NCBI GenBank assembly: GCA_008704415.1
Contig: VXIS01000464.1
Location: forward strand, 1-28,690
Direction of reading: 5' to 3'
Length of the DNA: 28,690 bases
DNA from: Sphaerosporella brunnea
Lineage: Eukaryota; Ascomycota; Pezizomycetes; Pezizales; Pyronemataceae
Position 1 is the stretch's first letter, and each line of letters opens with the position of its first letter. The notes beneath the pieces were generated by a model, which saw nothing but the letters and a program-made list of their open reading frames with translations, did no database searches and was not told where the DNA came from. Of the stretch, positions 1 to 8,625 are shown in pieces. The position numbers and the translations under genes were made by a program.

Positions 1-136
1 CTTTTCCTTTTTCTTTTTTTTTTTTTTGTAAGTTGAAGTGATTAAGCGCGATACCTCTATTCGATACGATCCGATTCTGCTGTGAGATGATACATAGATA
101 GATTGAGGGAGTGCCCGATTGCGATGCGGTAGAATT

Positions 137-707
137 TACTTAGTATTGCTTTTTTTTTTTTTTTCTCTCTTGCGGCTGCACGCATTGCGGGCTTGCTTGG
201 AAGTGAAGTGCGATGCAATGATCATAAAGCGTTAAAAAGCACATCCCCACAATTTTCTGTTCGTAAAGAGAGCGTGGCATAGGGGGGGTATAATAACGCC
301 AATCAATCTCACGGTCACGGTCACGGTTATTCGTCAGTTGTGAGGCGTACGTACTAATGTACCGCATCTTCTTCTCATCGACATCGATAGATACATGTAT
401 GTATGTAACCTCCCTATCTGCGGAAGACAACACATGCAGATGTTGTAGGAGGAGAAGAAGAAGCAGTCCCCCCCCCCTCCCCCCCCCCCCCCCCACTGCA
501 TACGCTCACAGTAGTTAGTTGAAAAAAAAAAATTTCTCTCTTTGTTGGAAGTTGGTTGGGGTTGGAGCATGGGAGGTCACTCTGGTGGGAAACTTGGAAG
601 GGAAACAACGGTGGCTTCTTCTTCTTCTTCTTCTTCTTCTTCTTCTTCTTCTTCATCTTGGAGCTTGTCTGTCTGTGGCTTTGTGGTCGACCGACCGGTC
701 AGGATGA
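137..707. repeat. Direct segmental repeat, copy A (non-coding)
   Basis: This stretch is a diverged copy of 2857-3359 in the same orientation. Shared landmarks occur in the same order: the poly-T tract followed by a TTGCGGCTGCA box, the GCGATGCAATGATCATAAAG block, a G-run followed by TATA and AACGCCAAT, the repeated CACGGT motif, the CATCGACATCGATAGATACA block, a C-run, and the GGTTGGGGTTGGAGCATGGG block. Copy A is longer, mainly because simple units are present in extra number (CACGGT, GTAC, CTT, GTAT, GAA, CT, poly-C, poly-A and a long CTT array near 615-654). I see no reading frame worth calling in it. The exact ends are approximate because the similarity fades. Confidence 0.85.
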
Positions 708-731
708 ATGTAGAGTAAAATAGAGTAAGTA

Positions 732-856
732 GTAGCAAACACATCTCTATGCCATTCGATAACTGCTGCTGCAAAACTAGCAGCGATGTACAAAGTAGCA
801 AACACATCTCTATGCCATTCGATAACTGCTGCTGCAAACTAGCAGCGATGTACAAA
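732..856. repeat. Tandem repeat, two units of 63 and 62 bp
   Basis: Two head-to-tail units (732-794 and 795-856) are identical except for one A lost from a short A-run in the second unit. Each begins GTAGCAAACACATCTC and ends GCAGCGATGTACAAA. The near identity points to a recent duplication. It lies between repeat copy A and the 3' end of the unrecognised gene on the minus strand. No function is suggested. Confidence 0.95.
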
Positions 857-912
857 CCAGAAACAGCACATCAATCAAGACAAAAAAAAAAAAACTCACT
901 CACTCCACCCCG

Positions 913-2514
913 CTAAAAAAAACTGAAGTCACTCTCCTCGAAATCGTCATTCTCAATCAGCACTATTGGGTCCTTTCCAGGATCAAAATCTTCGAGACCT
1001 GGGCGCTCTTCCTCTCCAAATCGATCATATGCCATGCCACAAAACCTCCAGGGCCCCGCTGCGTCTTCTAGAGTGTCCTTTTCCAGTATCTCCGCCGCAA
1101 CGTCCGCGTCTTCTGCGATCAACTTGGCATAGTTCAAATCTCCCGTAAGTAAGTAAACCTCCCCCCCATCTCTGTCCTCCGCCAGGTAAAATTGATCGAT
1201 TTTGTCGACATATATCTTGTCGCTGCATATTTCAAAGTACCTTTGGATCCGATCTCGCAGATAGTCTTGTTCCTCTTCTTCAACTATTTGGGGGTTTGAG
1301 GACAGGAAGGCGCGCCACGGGGATTGATCCTCATCCTGCGACTCTGACAGGATGACATCGCCGATGTCAGAGCCTGCGGCAGCAGTTGTAACCACAAAGG
1401 TGGCGGCATCTCCGTCGCGAGGTCCTAGATCGCGACTCTGTGCCTTACCTTCATGACCGCAACCTGTAGAAGACAATTTGGGCACGGGGAGTCCCACCGC
1501 CAACTCGTCTGAAGCCCCTTTGGGCTCATCGCCACTGTCATCGCTCTTGCATATCCGGCTCTGCGAAGAAACATGAAACCCACCGACTCGGCGCAATCCC
1601 CCACTGATTGTCGGAAAGAGTCCACTCTCCACCGCTTGGCCACATTCGTCTCGAAACCCTGGCGTACCAATTGCTGTTGTAGTGAAAGATGCGGTGTTAA
1701 TTTCTGCTTTTTCACGATCGGGGACACTTCCACGTTGCACCGGGTCCGCATTTCTGCCTTGTATTCTCGTAACGCTTCCCAGTCTTGTGTCGAGTGAGCC
1801 TGTCGGACCGGCGGTATATTCTGGAGCGGAGCCTTGTTCAACGTTAGAGAGGGAAGGACCCCTAGGGACGCCATGATCGCCTCTCTTCTGCGCCACTGGA
1901 TGCTGCATGCTTGGTTGTGGGGGAGTCTGGGACGTGAGGCTCCTATCCAGAAAATCTTTCGACCCCAGCGACCGAAAGAGGGATCCCCTAACCCAATCAT
2001 GATGTTGAGTTTCGCGGGACATCTCGACCGATCTAGCTTCAAGAGCCAGCTGGAGAGCATCCGCATCAAGTTGTCCGCCCACGGGATTATGTCGTCCACG
2101 TCTGCGGAGGCTGGAGCCGGAATTGTAGAGCTCAGGAGCACTGTGATTGCGCAGGTGGTAGTAAAGCATTCTGTCCTGGCATCCTTGTGTGTGACAATGA
2201 TCGCTGCCACTTTCCCATCTCTCTCCAGGCCCAAGAACCGCCCTTGGCGGCGTGATCTAAGGTCATTAGTTAGAATCGAACAACTACTTTTTTGGGGCGC
2301 AATGTCTCACGGTATGAGGAGCAACTTCCACAGTCTTATCAAATCCGATGCCTGTGAATGCTTCACCAGCGCGTGCAAGACGTACCAGATTTCCGCCGTG
2401 TTGAATGTGCAAGCTCTCTGAAACCACCTCGTCCAGCAGCCGGGCGTCGCAGTCCTCTAGATCGGGCATTTGAATCCTGTATTCACGGGTAATGTTAAAT
2501 AACGCGTTATTCAT
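913..2514 (-). CDS. Hypothetical acidic protein, two exons
   Basis: I join exon 1 (2514-2311) to exon 2 (2256-913). The 54-nt intron (2310-2257) begins GTGAGA, has a TCTAACT branch point and ends TTAG; the join is in phase and gives 515 residues. I do not recognise the family. The first ~70 residues look ordered and carry PDLEDCDARLLDEVV. The middle (~90-370) is low in order and rich in S, G, R and D. The last ~120 residues are strongly acidic and more regular, with DYLRDRIQRYFEICSDKIYV, then a segment containing YLLTGDLNYAKLI, ending ENDDFEESDFSFF. No signal peptide or membrane segment is seen. The start at 2514 is the first ATG after an in-frame stop, but it directly follows CCCAG, so an upstream spliced exon cannot be excluded. 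The gene lies between two direct copies of a ~0.5 kb repeat. Confidence 0.6.
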
Positions 2515-2856
2515 CTGGGAGTGAAAGTAGGAGTCACCTGGAATCCATCATCCGACGACATCAGAGAACGAATGTAAAGTGTAGGTGTTGATGATGTTGC
2601 TTGTCGGTTGTCGGCTGTCGGTGGGGTGGGGTGGTTTGTTGGGAGCGTTGCAACCTAGAGTACCTACTCCGTTGGATGTATCTATACCGCACGATTGAGA
2701 AAAAGAACAAAGCGATGAAAAAGCACTTGAGTATGCGGTTGAGGTAGTTGATGCTGGTATGTAGGAAAGGAAGGTCTGTCACGATCAAGATGGGTGGGGG
2801 TACTTATGTACTTACTATTAGACTTTCTGCATAAACATACCTGTAAGAATAAGGTT
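2515..2856. other. Intergenic, upstream of the unrecognised gene
   Basis: This is the presumed promoter and 5' leader of the minus-strand gene ending at 913. I see no conserved gene, RNA or clear TATA element in it. It is followed directly by repeat copy B. Confidence 0.6.
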
Positions 2857-3359
2857 CACTCAGTATTGCTTTTTTTTTTCTCTTGCGGCTGCAGCCACGA
2901 TCACGCATTGCGGGCTTGTTTAGATGTGAAGTGCGATGCAATGATCATAAAGCGTTAAAAAGCTCATCCTCACAATTTTCTGTTCGTAAAGAGAGCGGGG
3001 AACTGTAGCTTAGGGGGGGGGGGGGTATATATAACGCCAATTAATCTCACGGTCACGGTTATTCGTCAGTTGTGAGGCGTACTAATGTACCGCATCTTCT
3101 CATCGACATCGATAGATACATGTATGTACTCCCTATCTGCGGAAGATTCAAAAAGGACAACACATGCAGATATGTAGGAGGAGGAGAAGCAGTCCCCCCT
3201 CCCCCACTGCATACGCTCGCAGTGGTTAGTCGAGAAAAATTTCTCTTTGTTGCAAGTTGGTTGGGGTTGGAGCATGGGCGGTCACTCTGGTGGGAACTTG
3301 GAAGGGAAACGGTGGCTTCTTCTTCAGCTTTGCGGTTGACGATAGATAAACCGGATGAG
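2857..3359. repeat. Direct segmental repeat, copy B (non-coding)
   Basis: This is the second copy of the element at 137-707, same orientation, about 2.7 kb away, with the unrecognised gene between them. It is shorter than copy A because its simple-sequence runs are shorter, but it holds a few blocks absent from A (for example around 2893-2903 and 3149-3158). It sits about 400 bp upstream of the TMEM33-family gene, so it may overlap that gene's distal promoter. It carries a 13-G run at 3013-3025. Confidence 0.85.
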
Positions 3360-3773
3360 AAACCACCGCCACCCCGACTGACTTGGCTGACATGTGACAT
3401 GAAGATCTCTGTCTATCTGTCTTCAAGAAGAAGGCATCGTTCCTGAGACTGCTTGCCGCGCCTTGAACTCCATTCAGCTCCAATCAGGATGAATGCGGTG
3501 GAGTTAGTGAGTGTTGTGGCCAACTCGTCGAAGTGACGTTGTCCTCTGTCCGGAAGCAAGCAGCCAGCCAGCTTCGCTGTCATCCCCGTGCAGCCCCAAC
3601 CGCCGCCGCCCCCAGCCCCCAAAGCCAACTTTTCCCTCGCTCTTCAAAACCAACCAACTTTCCTTCCACCTGGCTCCGCTCCCTTCCCTTCCATCCACAA
3701 CCACTCACACGACTGATCACCACCATAACCACCCCCCTCCCGCCTCACCGACCGACAATTACCGACGAAAACG

Positions 3774-4885
3774 ATGGCGCCCCCCAATACCGCCGCCCCG
3801 CCCAGTGAGCTGCCCCTGAGCGTGAGACTCACCAACCTTGCGCAGACATTGCAGTTTGCGTGGTTTGTCGGGTATGTAGTAGTCCATTGTTCTCCATCAT
3901 TCTATGCCTTGAATTCTTTCCGTCTTTCTCTCGCGGAAGGAGGAGGGGTATGAGTGAGAGCTCGACGTCAATTCCCACAATGCTTTCCCCGCTCCTCCCC
4001 CTCCCCCTCTCCCCTCACTAGCCCTATTCTCAGTTGCCGGGGTCGGTCCGCTGTTAACACAGTGAATACAGACACCTCACCCTGCTCGTGTGCACGCTGC
4101 GATACTCTCTGAGCATCGCCAAGTTCTCTTCGGGCTCGACGGGCGCGACCATCGCGTACCGCCTCGCGTTTTTGAGTGCGGCTGCCACGTATGGCATAGT
4201 AGTCTACAAGGCGTACCGCGCGCGATTCCGCTCCGGTACCATGCCGACTGGACAGCAGGGGATCATCAAGATCCTCGGTGACGAGAACGTGCAGTACTTG
4301 CGTAAGAAGCCACTGAACCATTTCATCCCAGCTTTTCTACTATGGGGGTGCTGACGGAAGTTTGCAGTGATGGCCTTCGCCTGGCTCTACGCTAAGCCTG
4401 TGTTCTTCGCGCTATTCCCCTTCGCCGTGTACTCGACCTTCCACTTCCTGACGTACCTGCGCACCAATGTCATCCCGACCATCATGCCGACCGCGCCTGG
4501 CGCTCCCCAGCCCGCGGTTGCGGAGACCATTGCCCGCTTCGTCAAGAAGAACTACGATGCGTCTATGCACCTTGTTGCCAACCTGGAGCTCTTCCTTTGG
4601 GCCCGTGTCTTCCTCTACTGCCTCGTCTTCCAGAACTCGTGGATCCTCCTCGCTATCTACACCATCTTCCTCCGCGCCAGATACGCGCAGAGCGTGTTTG
4701 TGCGCGATGCGCTGAAGGGCATCGAGCAGCGTGTTGATGCCCTCATGACTGATGCCCGTGTGCCGGATGGTGTTAAGACCACGTGGACGATCGGGAAGCA
4801 GGTCGTTAAGCGCTTTGGCGAGGTCTCGGATGTTAGCAAGTTCCTGGGCGGGGCTGCTGCTGCACCTGCTGCGAAGAAGGATTAG
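3774..4885 (+). CDS. TMEM33/Pom33 family membrane protein
   Basis: Exons 3774-3871, 4072-4301 and 4368-4885 give 281 residues. Introns begin GTATGT and GTAAGA and end ACAG and GCAG; both joins are in frame and restore a continuous membrane protein. Hydrophobic segments lie near residues 22-43, 60-80, 111-140 and 181-212. The block NLELFLWARVFLYCLVFQNS and the charged C-terminal helix after residue 215 are typical of the TMEM33/Pom33/Tts1 family. In yeasts, family members sit in the endoplasmic reticulum and nuclear envelope, where they shape tubules and assist nuclear pore distribution; that role is known for the family and inferred here. The protein ends in an Ala/Lys-rich tail (GAAAAPAAKKD). 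The ATG at 3774 is supported by frame continuity into exon 2. Its upstream region overlaps or adjoins repeat copy B. Confidence 0.88.
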
Positions 4886-6433
4886 AGAAATTGGGGAGAT
4901 ATGTGGGGGTGTGATGAGATGATCCAGTAGGTGGAGATGGGTGTCGGAGTTGGCGACAGTGGCGGACAAAAATTTCGGGGAGAGTGATTGTGTTACTTAC
5001 TCTCTCTGTCTTCTTACCATTACTACCTGTGGAATGTTTTGTTTTTTCTTTTCCTTTTCCTTTTCCTTTTCCTTTTTTTCTCGCTCGCGTGCTTGTGCTG
5101 CATGAACGAAGCAATGATTGCGTTTGATGTCAAATCTTCAACCATGAAATGTAGCGGGCATTTCTTTTTGTCCTACGTACAGCTCCACGTGAGGACTAGG
5201 GGTGTCGATTATAACCCCTTCGCCGGCAAACCATTCATGACGAAAGGTAAAAACATTGCGTTGACTTAAGGCACTAAAAAAAAAGTCATGAAAAACGGAG
5301 AAGGGGGGGTTTATGGTTCGATTGCGTAACGTGCCAACAAGGATATGGGTAAAACCTTTCACACATACCTTGGATTGAGAGATGGATGCTGAGAGAAATA
5401 AATCCAGGTAGGTATTTATTACACGCGCGATCAAGTTGAAGAAGAAGAAGAAGAAGGAGGAGGAGGAGTTGGTGGCCCCAAATCATAAGCCGTCATTCGG
5501 TCCGGCGCAACAACTCTTTTTACTTTGGGAATGCCATGCCCGCTTGTATTTGTCCAGATGCCGCCGCCGCTGGGTGAGCGACCGTGAACGCTCGCTCCTG
5601 CTTACTTGCCTACCCTCTTGCTTTGTGAGCCCCTTCGGGCCACTCACTTCGCTCTGCGGTCGGAGGGGGGGGGGGGGGGGCTTGAAGTAAGCGCTGGTGA
5701 AGATGGTTGATCAGTTGCCGGGGGTGGCGGTGTACGGCCGTTGAATTCTGGGCTGGAGAGAGGAGATAGAAGACGTTGAGGGATATATATACCTGGAATA
5801 CCTTGGGGGGAAACAAAAGCTTCGGATGATCTGGGCAAAAAAGAATGTTAACGTCGAGTGGGATGTGGATATGCGGGTAAGACGGCTGTGGCTCTTTGGA
5901 CGTCCTTCGGGCCTAGAGGAGAGGTATGGGCTTTTCTTTTTGGTTGAGTTTGCCTCTTTTCTCAGATTAGGTGTGTTTTGTCTTCATGTCTGTCAGTCAC
6001 ACACACCGTGGAGGTTCTTCTGTAAAGCAAAAAGGGTTCTAATAATCTAAGCCTTGTAAAATCTAGAGTTAAGAGATAACCAACAAAAAAAGCTGGCGCA
6101 GTAACGGCCATTTAGCACGGTCGAGCTTATATATACCTAAAAAACAAAGCATACTTAAAGAAGGTAGGTCAAGTATCAACATGAAGAAGAGAAAGAGAGA
6201 GAGAGAGAGAGCTCAAGCTACCAGACCCCCCCCCCCCCATCGATGTGCCTACTCTCGGAACATTTTATCAACACCTATTCGCCGACGTGGGCAGCACTAG
6301 AGTATCTCCCTTTGTCAGCTAATTAAGGAGGTAACTCTACAGGGGTCGCCCTTAGTTACCGTTCTAGGCTTTAATCCCAAATCCTGTGTGTTTGTATCGA
6401 AGCTGTCTCACCCAGTAGTTGCCATTCGTATCG
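4886..6433. other. Intergenic, simple-sequence rich
   Basis: I see no convincing gene. The stretch holds a CTTTTC-type array (about 5041-5080), a GAA/GAG array (about 5435-5467), a 16-G run (5665-5680), an AG array (about 6190-6211) and a 13-C run (6226-6238). Reading frames here are short or translate the repeats. An imperfect hairpin, GTGAGCCCC then TTCGGGCC and ACTCAC, lies near 5624-5647. Confidence 0.6.
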
Positions 6434-6778
6434 ATGTTTACCCGTTCCGAGGAGCCCGTGCTGCGCTTCTACACTCTATGTACATACGCGGCTCGCGGCA
6501 GCAATTGTGTCGAGATACCGGATGCTATTCTTCCGGGGTACATATATACTACCTCATATCCCAAACTGTACTGTGCAGCATCCCCTTTGCGACAAGCAAT
6601 GACTACGGCACGGGTAAGTAAACCCCGAGCCGTCGAGCGGACTTCTTGACCTTTGCTCCCCGGCTCGCGACGGCAGCGTTTTCAGTGCTGTGGCTGCAGC
6701 TACATAGGTGGATTCACGGGATACCGTGCAAAGGAGCTTCCATCTAGTTATTCCGCGTACTGTTCAAGTCCCCTATGA
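6434..6778 (+). CDS. Possible small Cys-rich spliced gene (weak)
   Basis: This is a tentative model. Exon 1 (6434-6613) is open for 60 codons and ends at a good donor (GTAAGT). A 63-nt intron ends in GGCAG at 6676, and exon 2 (6677-6778) continues in phase for 33 codons to TGA. The 93-residue product has no signal peptide and no family I recognise. Exon 2 begins RFQCCGCSYIGGF and ends YCSSPL, so Cys residues are concentrated there. The support is only that open frames and splice sites fit; chance can produce this in a window of this size. The surrounding DNA is otherwise non-coding. Confidence 0.2.
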
Positions 6779-7309
6779 TCAAAAACCATAAGGACTGTGA
6801 ACGACGGCCGTGGAAACTGCCAATGAGCTACCAAAAGCATGATGTGTATGACTATTATATCGCGGGCCGTTACTTCTGCCCTTCGTCAGCAGATCATCCC
6901 ACTGATTGATGCAGACTTTTTTCCCTCTTGGGCCTATTACCGCCACTGCCCGCGCCAGGCCCATCAATGTTTTTGCTGCCCACTGCCGAGACCGAAGTTT
7001 AGAGTCACGTTTATGAGGTAGATAGCAACTAAAGTAAGTCTTGAAGCGCTGGGCCCTAGTTAACCTTTTTCGGACTTTATTCCGAGAAACTGGAACTTGT
7101 AGGATATCTAATGGCCGGTGGAGTATCATCACAAGTAGTCATTCACGGGCTGCTTCAGACCAAATTCCATTGATATTAGCAAGCATTCTCTACCGCCAAC
7201 TGTTATGATTATAACATCCCGCTCCCGCTCCCGCGCGCTCACAATGACAACGCTCCCATCCCATCGCTAAATTCGAATTCGTGCACTCATAACAGTTTTC
7301 CTCCCGACT
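6779..7309. other. Intergenic, no feature seen
   Basis: I see no gene, RNA or repeat of note here. A minus-strand open frame covering part of it has no recognisable motif and an unlikely composition. The stretch lies 3' of the small secreted-protein gene that ends at 7310. Confidence 0.5.
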
Positions 7310-7570
7310 TTACGGGGTAGTCATCCCATCCACCCCGTCCACCCTGTCCACCTTGTCGACAGCGTCGACTTTCTGCACATCACTTGGCCCGAGGATCTTT
7401 CCGAAGTGTCCGGGGAATGGCGGGAAGCTTCGAGGGCCGCTCGTCTTGCGGCCGCGGTATCCCATGCCGATGTTTTCGGGGCGGAAGACGTTCTTCGGCA
7501 TCGGCGCCGGCGCGGCAGTTGCAAGGAGCTCAAAGGCGCTGAAGACGAGGAGAATCGCGGCGAAACGCAT
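7310..7570 (-). CDS. Small secreted protein, 86 aa
   Basis: A single-exon frame encodes 86 residues. Residues 1-20 form a clear signal peptide (MRFAAILLVFSAFELLATAA) with a likely cut before PAPMPK. The mature part is basic and Pro/Gly-rich (RPENIGMGYRGRKTSGPRSF), then ends in a short repeat of V-D pairs (KVDAVDKVDRVDGVDG). There are no cysteines and no KR site, so it is not a typical Cys-rich effector or a Kex2 repeat precursor. A TATA-like GATAAAAG lies about 85 bp upstream, which supports a real transcript. I do not recognise the family. The next gene is another small secreted protein about 1 kb away on the opposite strand. Confidence 0.65.
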   Translation of the reverse strand: MRFAAILLVFSAFELLATAAPAPMPKNVFRPENIGMGYRGRKTSGPRSFPPFPGHFGKILGPSDVQKVDAVDKVDRVDGVDGMTTP

Positions 7571-7654
7571 GGTGTGTGTGTGTGTATGAATGGTGTGTGC
7601 GTGATGTTCTCTATCCTTGAGAAGAAAAAGAAAAGCGAAGGCGAGAAGCCACCT

Positions 7655-7662
7655 TTTATCCT
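7655..7662 (-). promoter_or_regulatory. TATA-like element of the 86-aa secreted gene
   Basis: GATAAAAG on the minus strand, about 85 bp before the start codon at 7570. The spacing suits a fungal TATA element; the call is by position and sequence only. Confidence 0.4.
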
Positions 7663-7769
7663 GTGATGGAATGCTTAATTACCTTTATGCTTATAGTTAA
7701 CCCCCCCCCCCCCCCACTTTGATGGTGATGATTTGCCGTTTTATCCAAAATTACTGTTGACGACAGAAC

Positions 7770-8207
7770 GTGATCCTGGTTTTCTGGCTTATCTGCCGGG
7801 CGAGACCAAACCTCTTTTGCGAAACAACCTTTAGGATCCTTCTGGCCTTGACCGACGATGAGTATGTTCACGTCGCGGAACAGGCTGAGGCTCTTGGCGA
7901 TGCAGTCGCCGCCTTTGAAAGCATGAGCTATTCTGCAACGGAGAAACACCCCGTGCCGTTGCGAGAGGAAGCAATCAGAACTGCAGAAAGCCAGAAGATG
8001 CGGCTAGGAGAGGAGAGAGGCGTGTTGTTTCAGGAGAGAGGCATGTTGTTCCAAGACTCAGGAGGCCTATCAACGGCCACATCTGTCCGTATGTTGGAAC
8101 CCGTCCAAGCATCATCAAAACTACTCAAGACCTTGGCAGACGAGAACGCCGCAGGGACCTCTCTCCCAAGGCGTCGGTACATACCAAATCCTCTTCCCAA
8201 GGTCTGA
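7770..8207 (+). CDS. Open frame of uncertain status, 145 aa
   Basis: A continuous frame of 145 codons ends at TGA (8205-8207). Its composition from about residue 29 onwards (rich in E, A, L, S) is protein-like, with a short tandem echo, GVLFQERGMLFQD, that reflects a ~24-bp DNA repeat. I recognise no domain, signal peptide or membrane segment, and no splice partner restores a known protein. The opposite strand also has open frames here, so it may be a decayed gene or chance. It lies between the two small secreted-protein genes. Confidence 0.2.
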   Translation: MILVFWLICRARPNLFCETTFRILLALTDDEYVHVAEQAEALGDAVAAFESMSYSATEKHPVPLREEAIRTAESQKMRLGEERGVLFQERGMLFQDSGGLSTATSVRMLEPVQASSKLLKTLADENAAGTSLPRRRYIPNPLPKV

Positions 8208-8541
8208 GCACAGCGCTCGGCAGATCCACCCGAGGGAAATACACAACGTGTATTCAGGCGAAAATCTCGACAATCAAATCTCAAAAACGCAATCTATCAT
8301 CGTGGAAGTCGAGGATACAAATCCGAGAGAGCCAACCGGAACCAAGGCAACCCCTGGAGTTATGCTTATTTACGCCTGCCGATCAACCAGAGGCGTTCCT
8401 GCATTTCGCTTGGGCGCCTAGACATGTAGTTCCAATTTGGTGCTTACACCCGCGAATCGGAGGAACCTGCTTGCCTGGGCACCAACGCCCGGGCAACGCC
8501 GGCGAGGCCAAACAACAAGTTGCTTGATAAGGAGGGGAGGG

Positions 8542-8549
8542 TATACATA
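8542..8549 (+). promoter_or_regulatory. TATA-like element of the repeat-peptide gene
   Basis: TATACATA lies about 80 bp before the ATG at 8626, followed by a pyrimidine/CA-rich leader (CAACAAAAACAGCCAAA) typical of well-expressed fungal genes. It helps decide the start at 8626 over an in-frame ATG at 8569, which sits too close to the element. Confidence 0.45.
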
Positions 8550-8625
8550 AGGGACTGACGGGCCCACGTTGCTCACCACAACCGTCAATCCGCGCGCCCT
8601 ATCAAATCCAACAAAAACAGCCAAA

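Noticed and set aside
577..855. Poly-Glu open frame on the minus strand
   Set aside because: It is the translation of the CTT microsatellite and the 63-bp tandem repeat, not a gene.
137..3359. Direct repeats A and B as LTRs of a retrotransposon with the orphan gene inside
   Set aside because: No TG...CA ends, no primer-binding site or polypurine tract, no gag/pol motifs between them, and the internal gene has an ordinary spliced intron.
5624..5647. Hairpin near GTGAGCCCCTTCGGGCC as a terminator or RNA element
   Set aside because: The pairing is imperfect, it is not next to a gene end, and fungi do not use such terminators.
8569..8625. Earlier in-frame start for the repeat-peptide precursor
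   Set aside because: It would place polar residues before the signal peptide and lies only about 20 bp after the TATA-like element.
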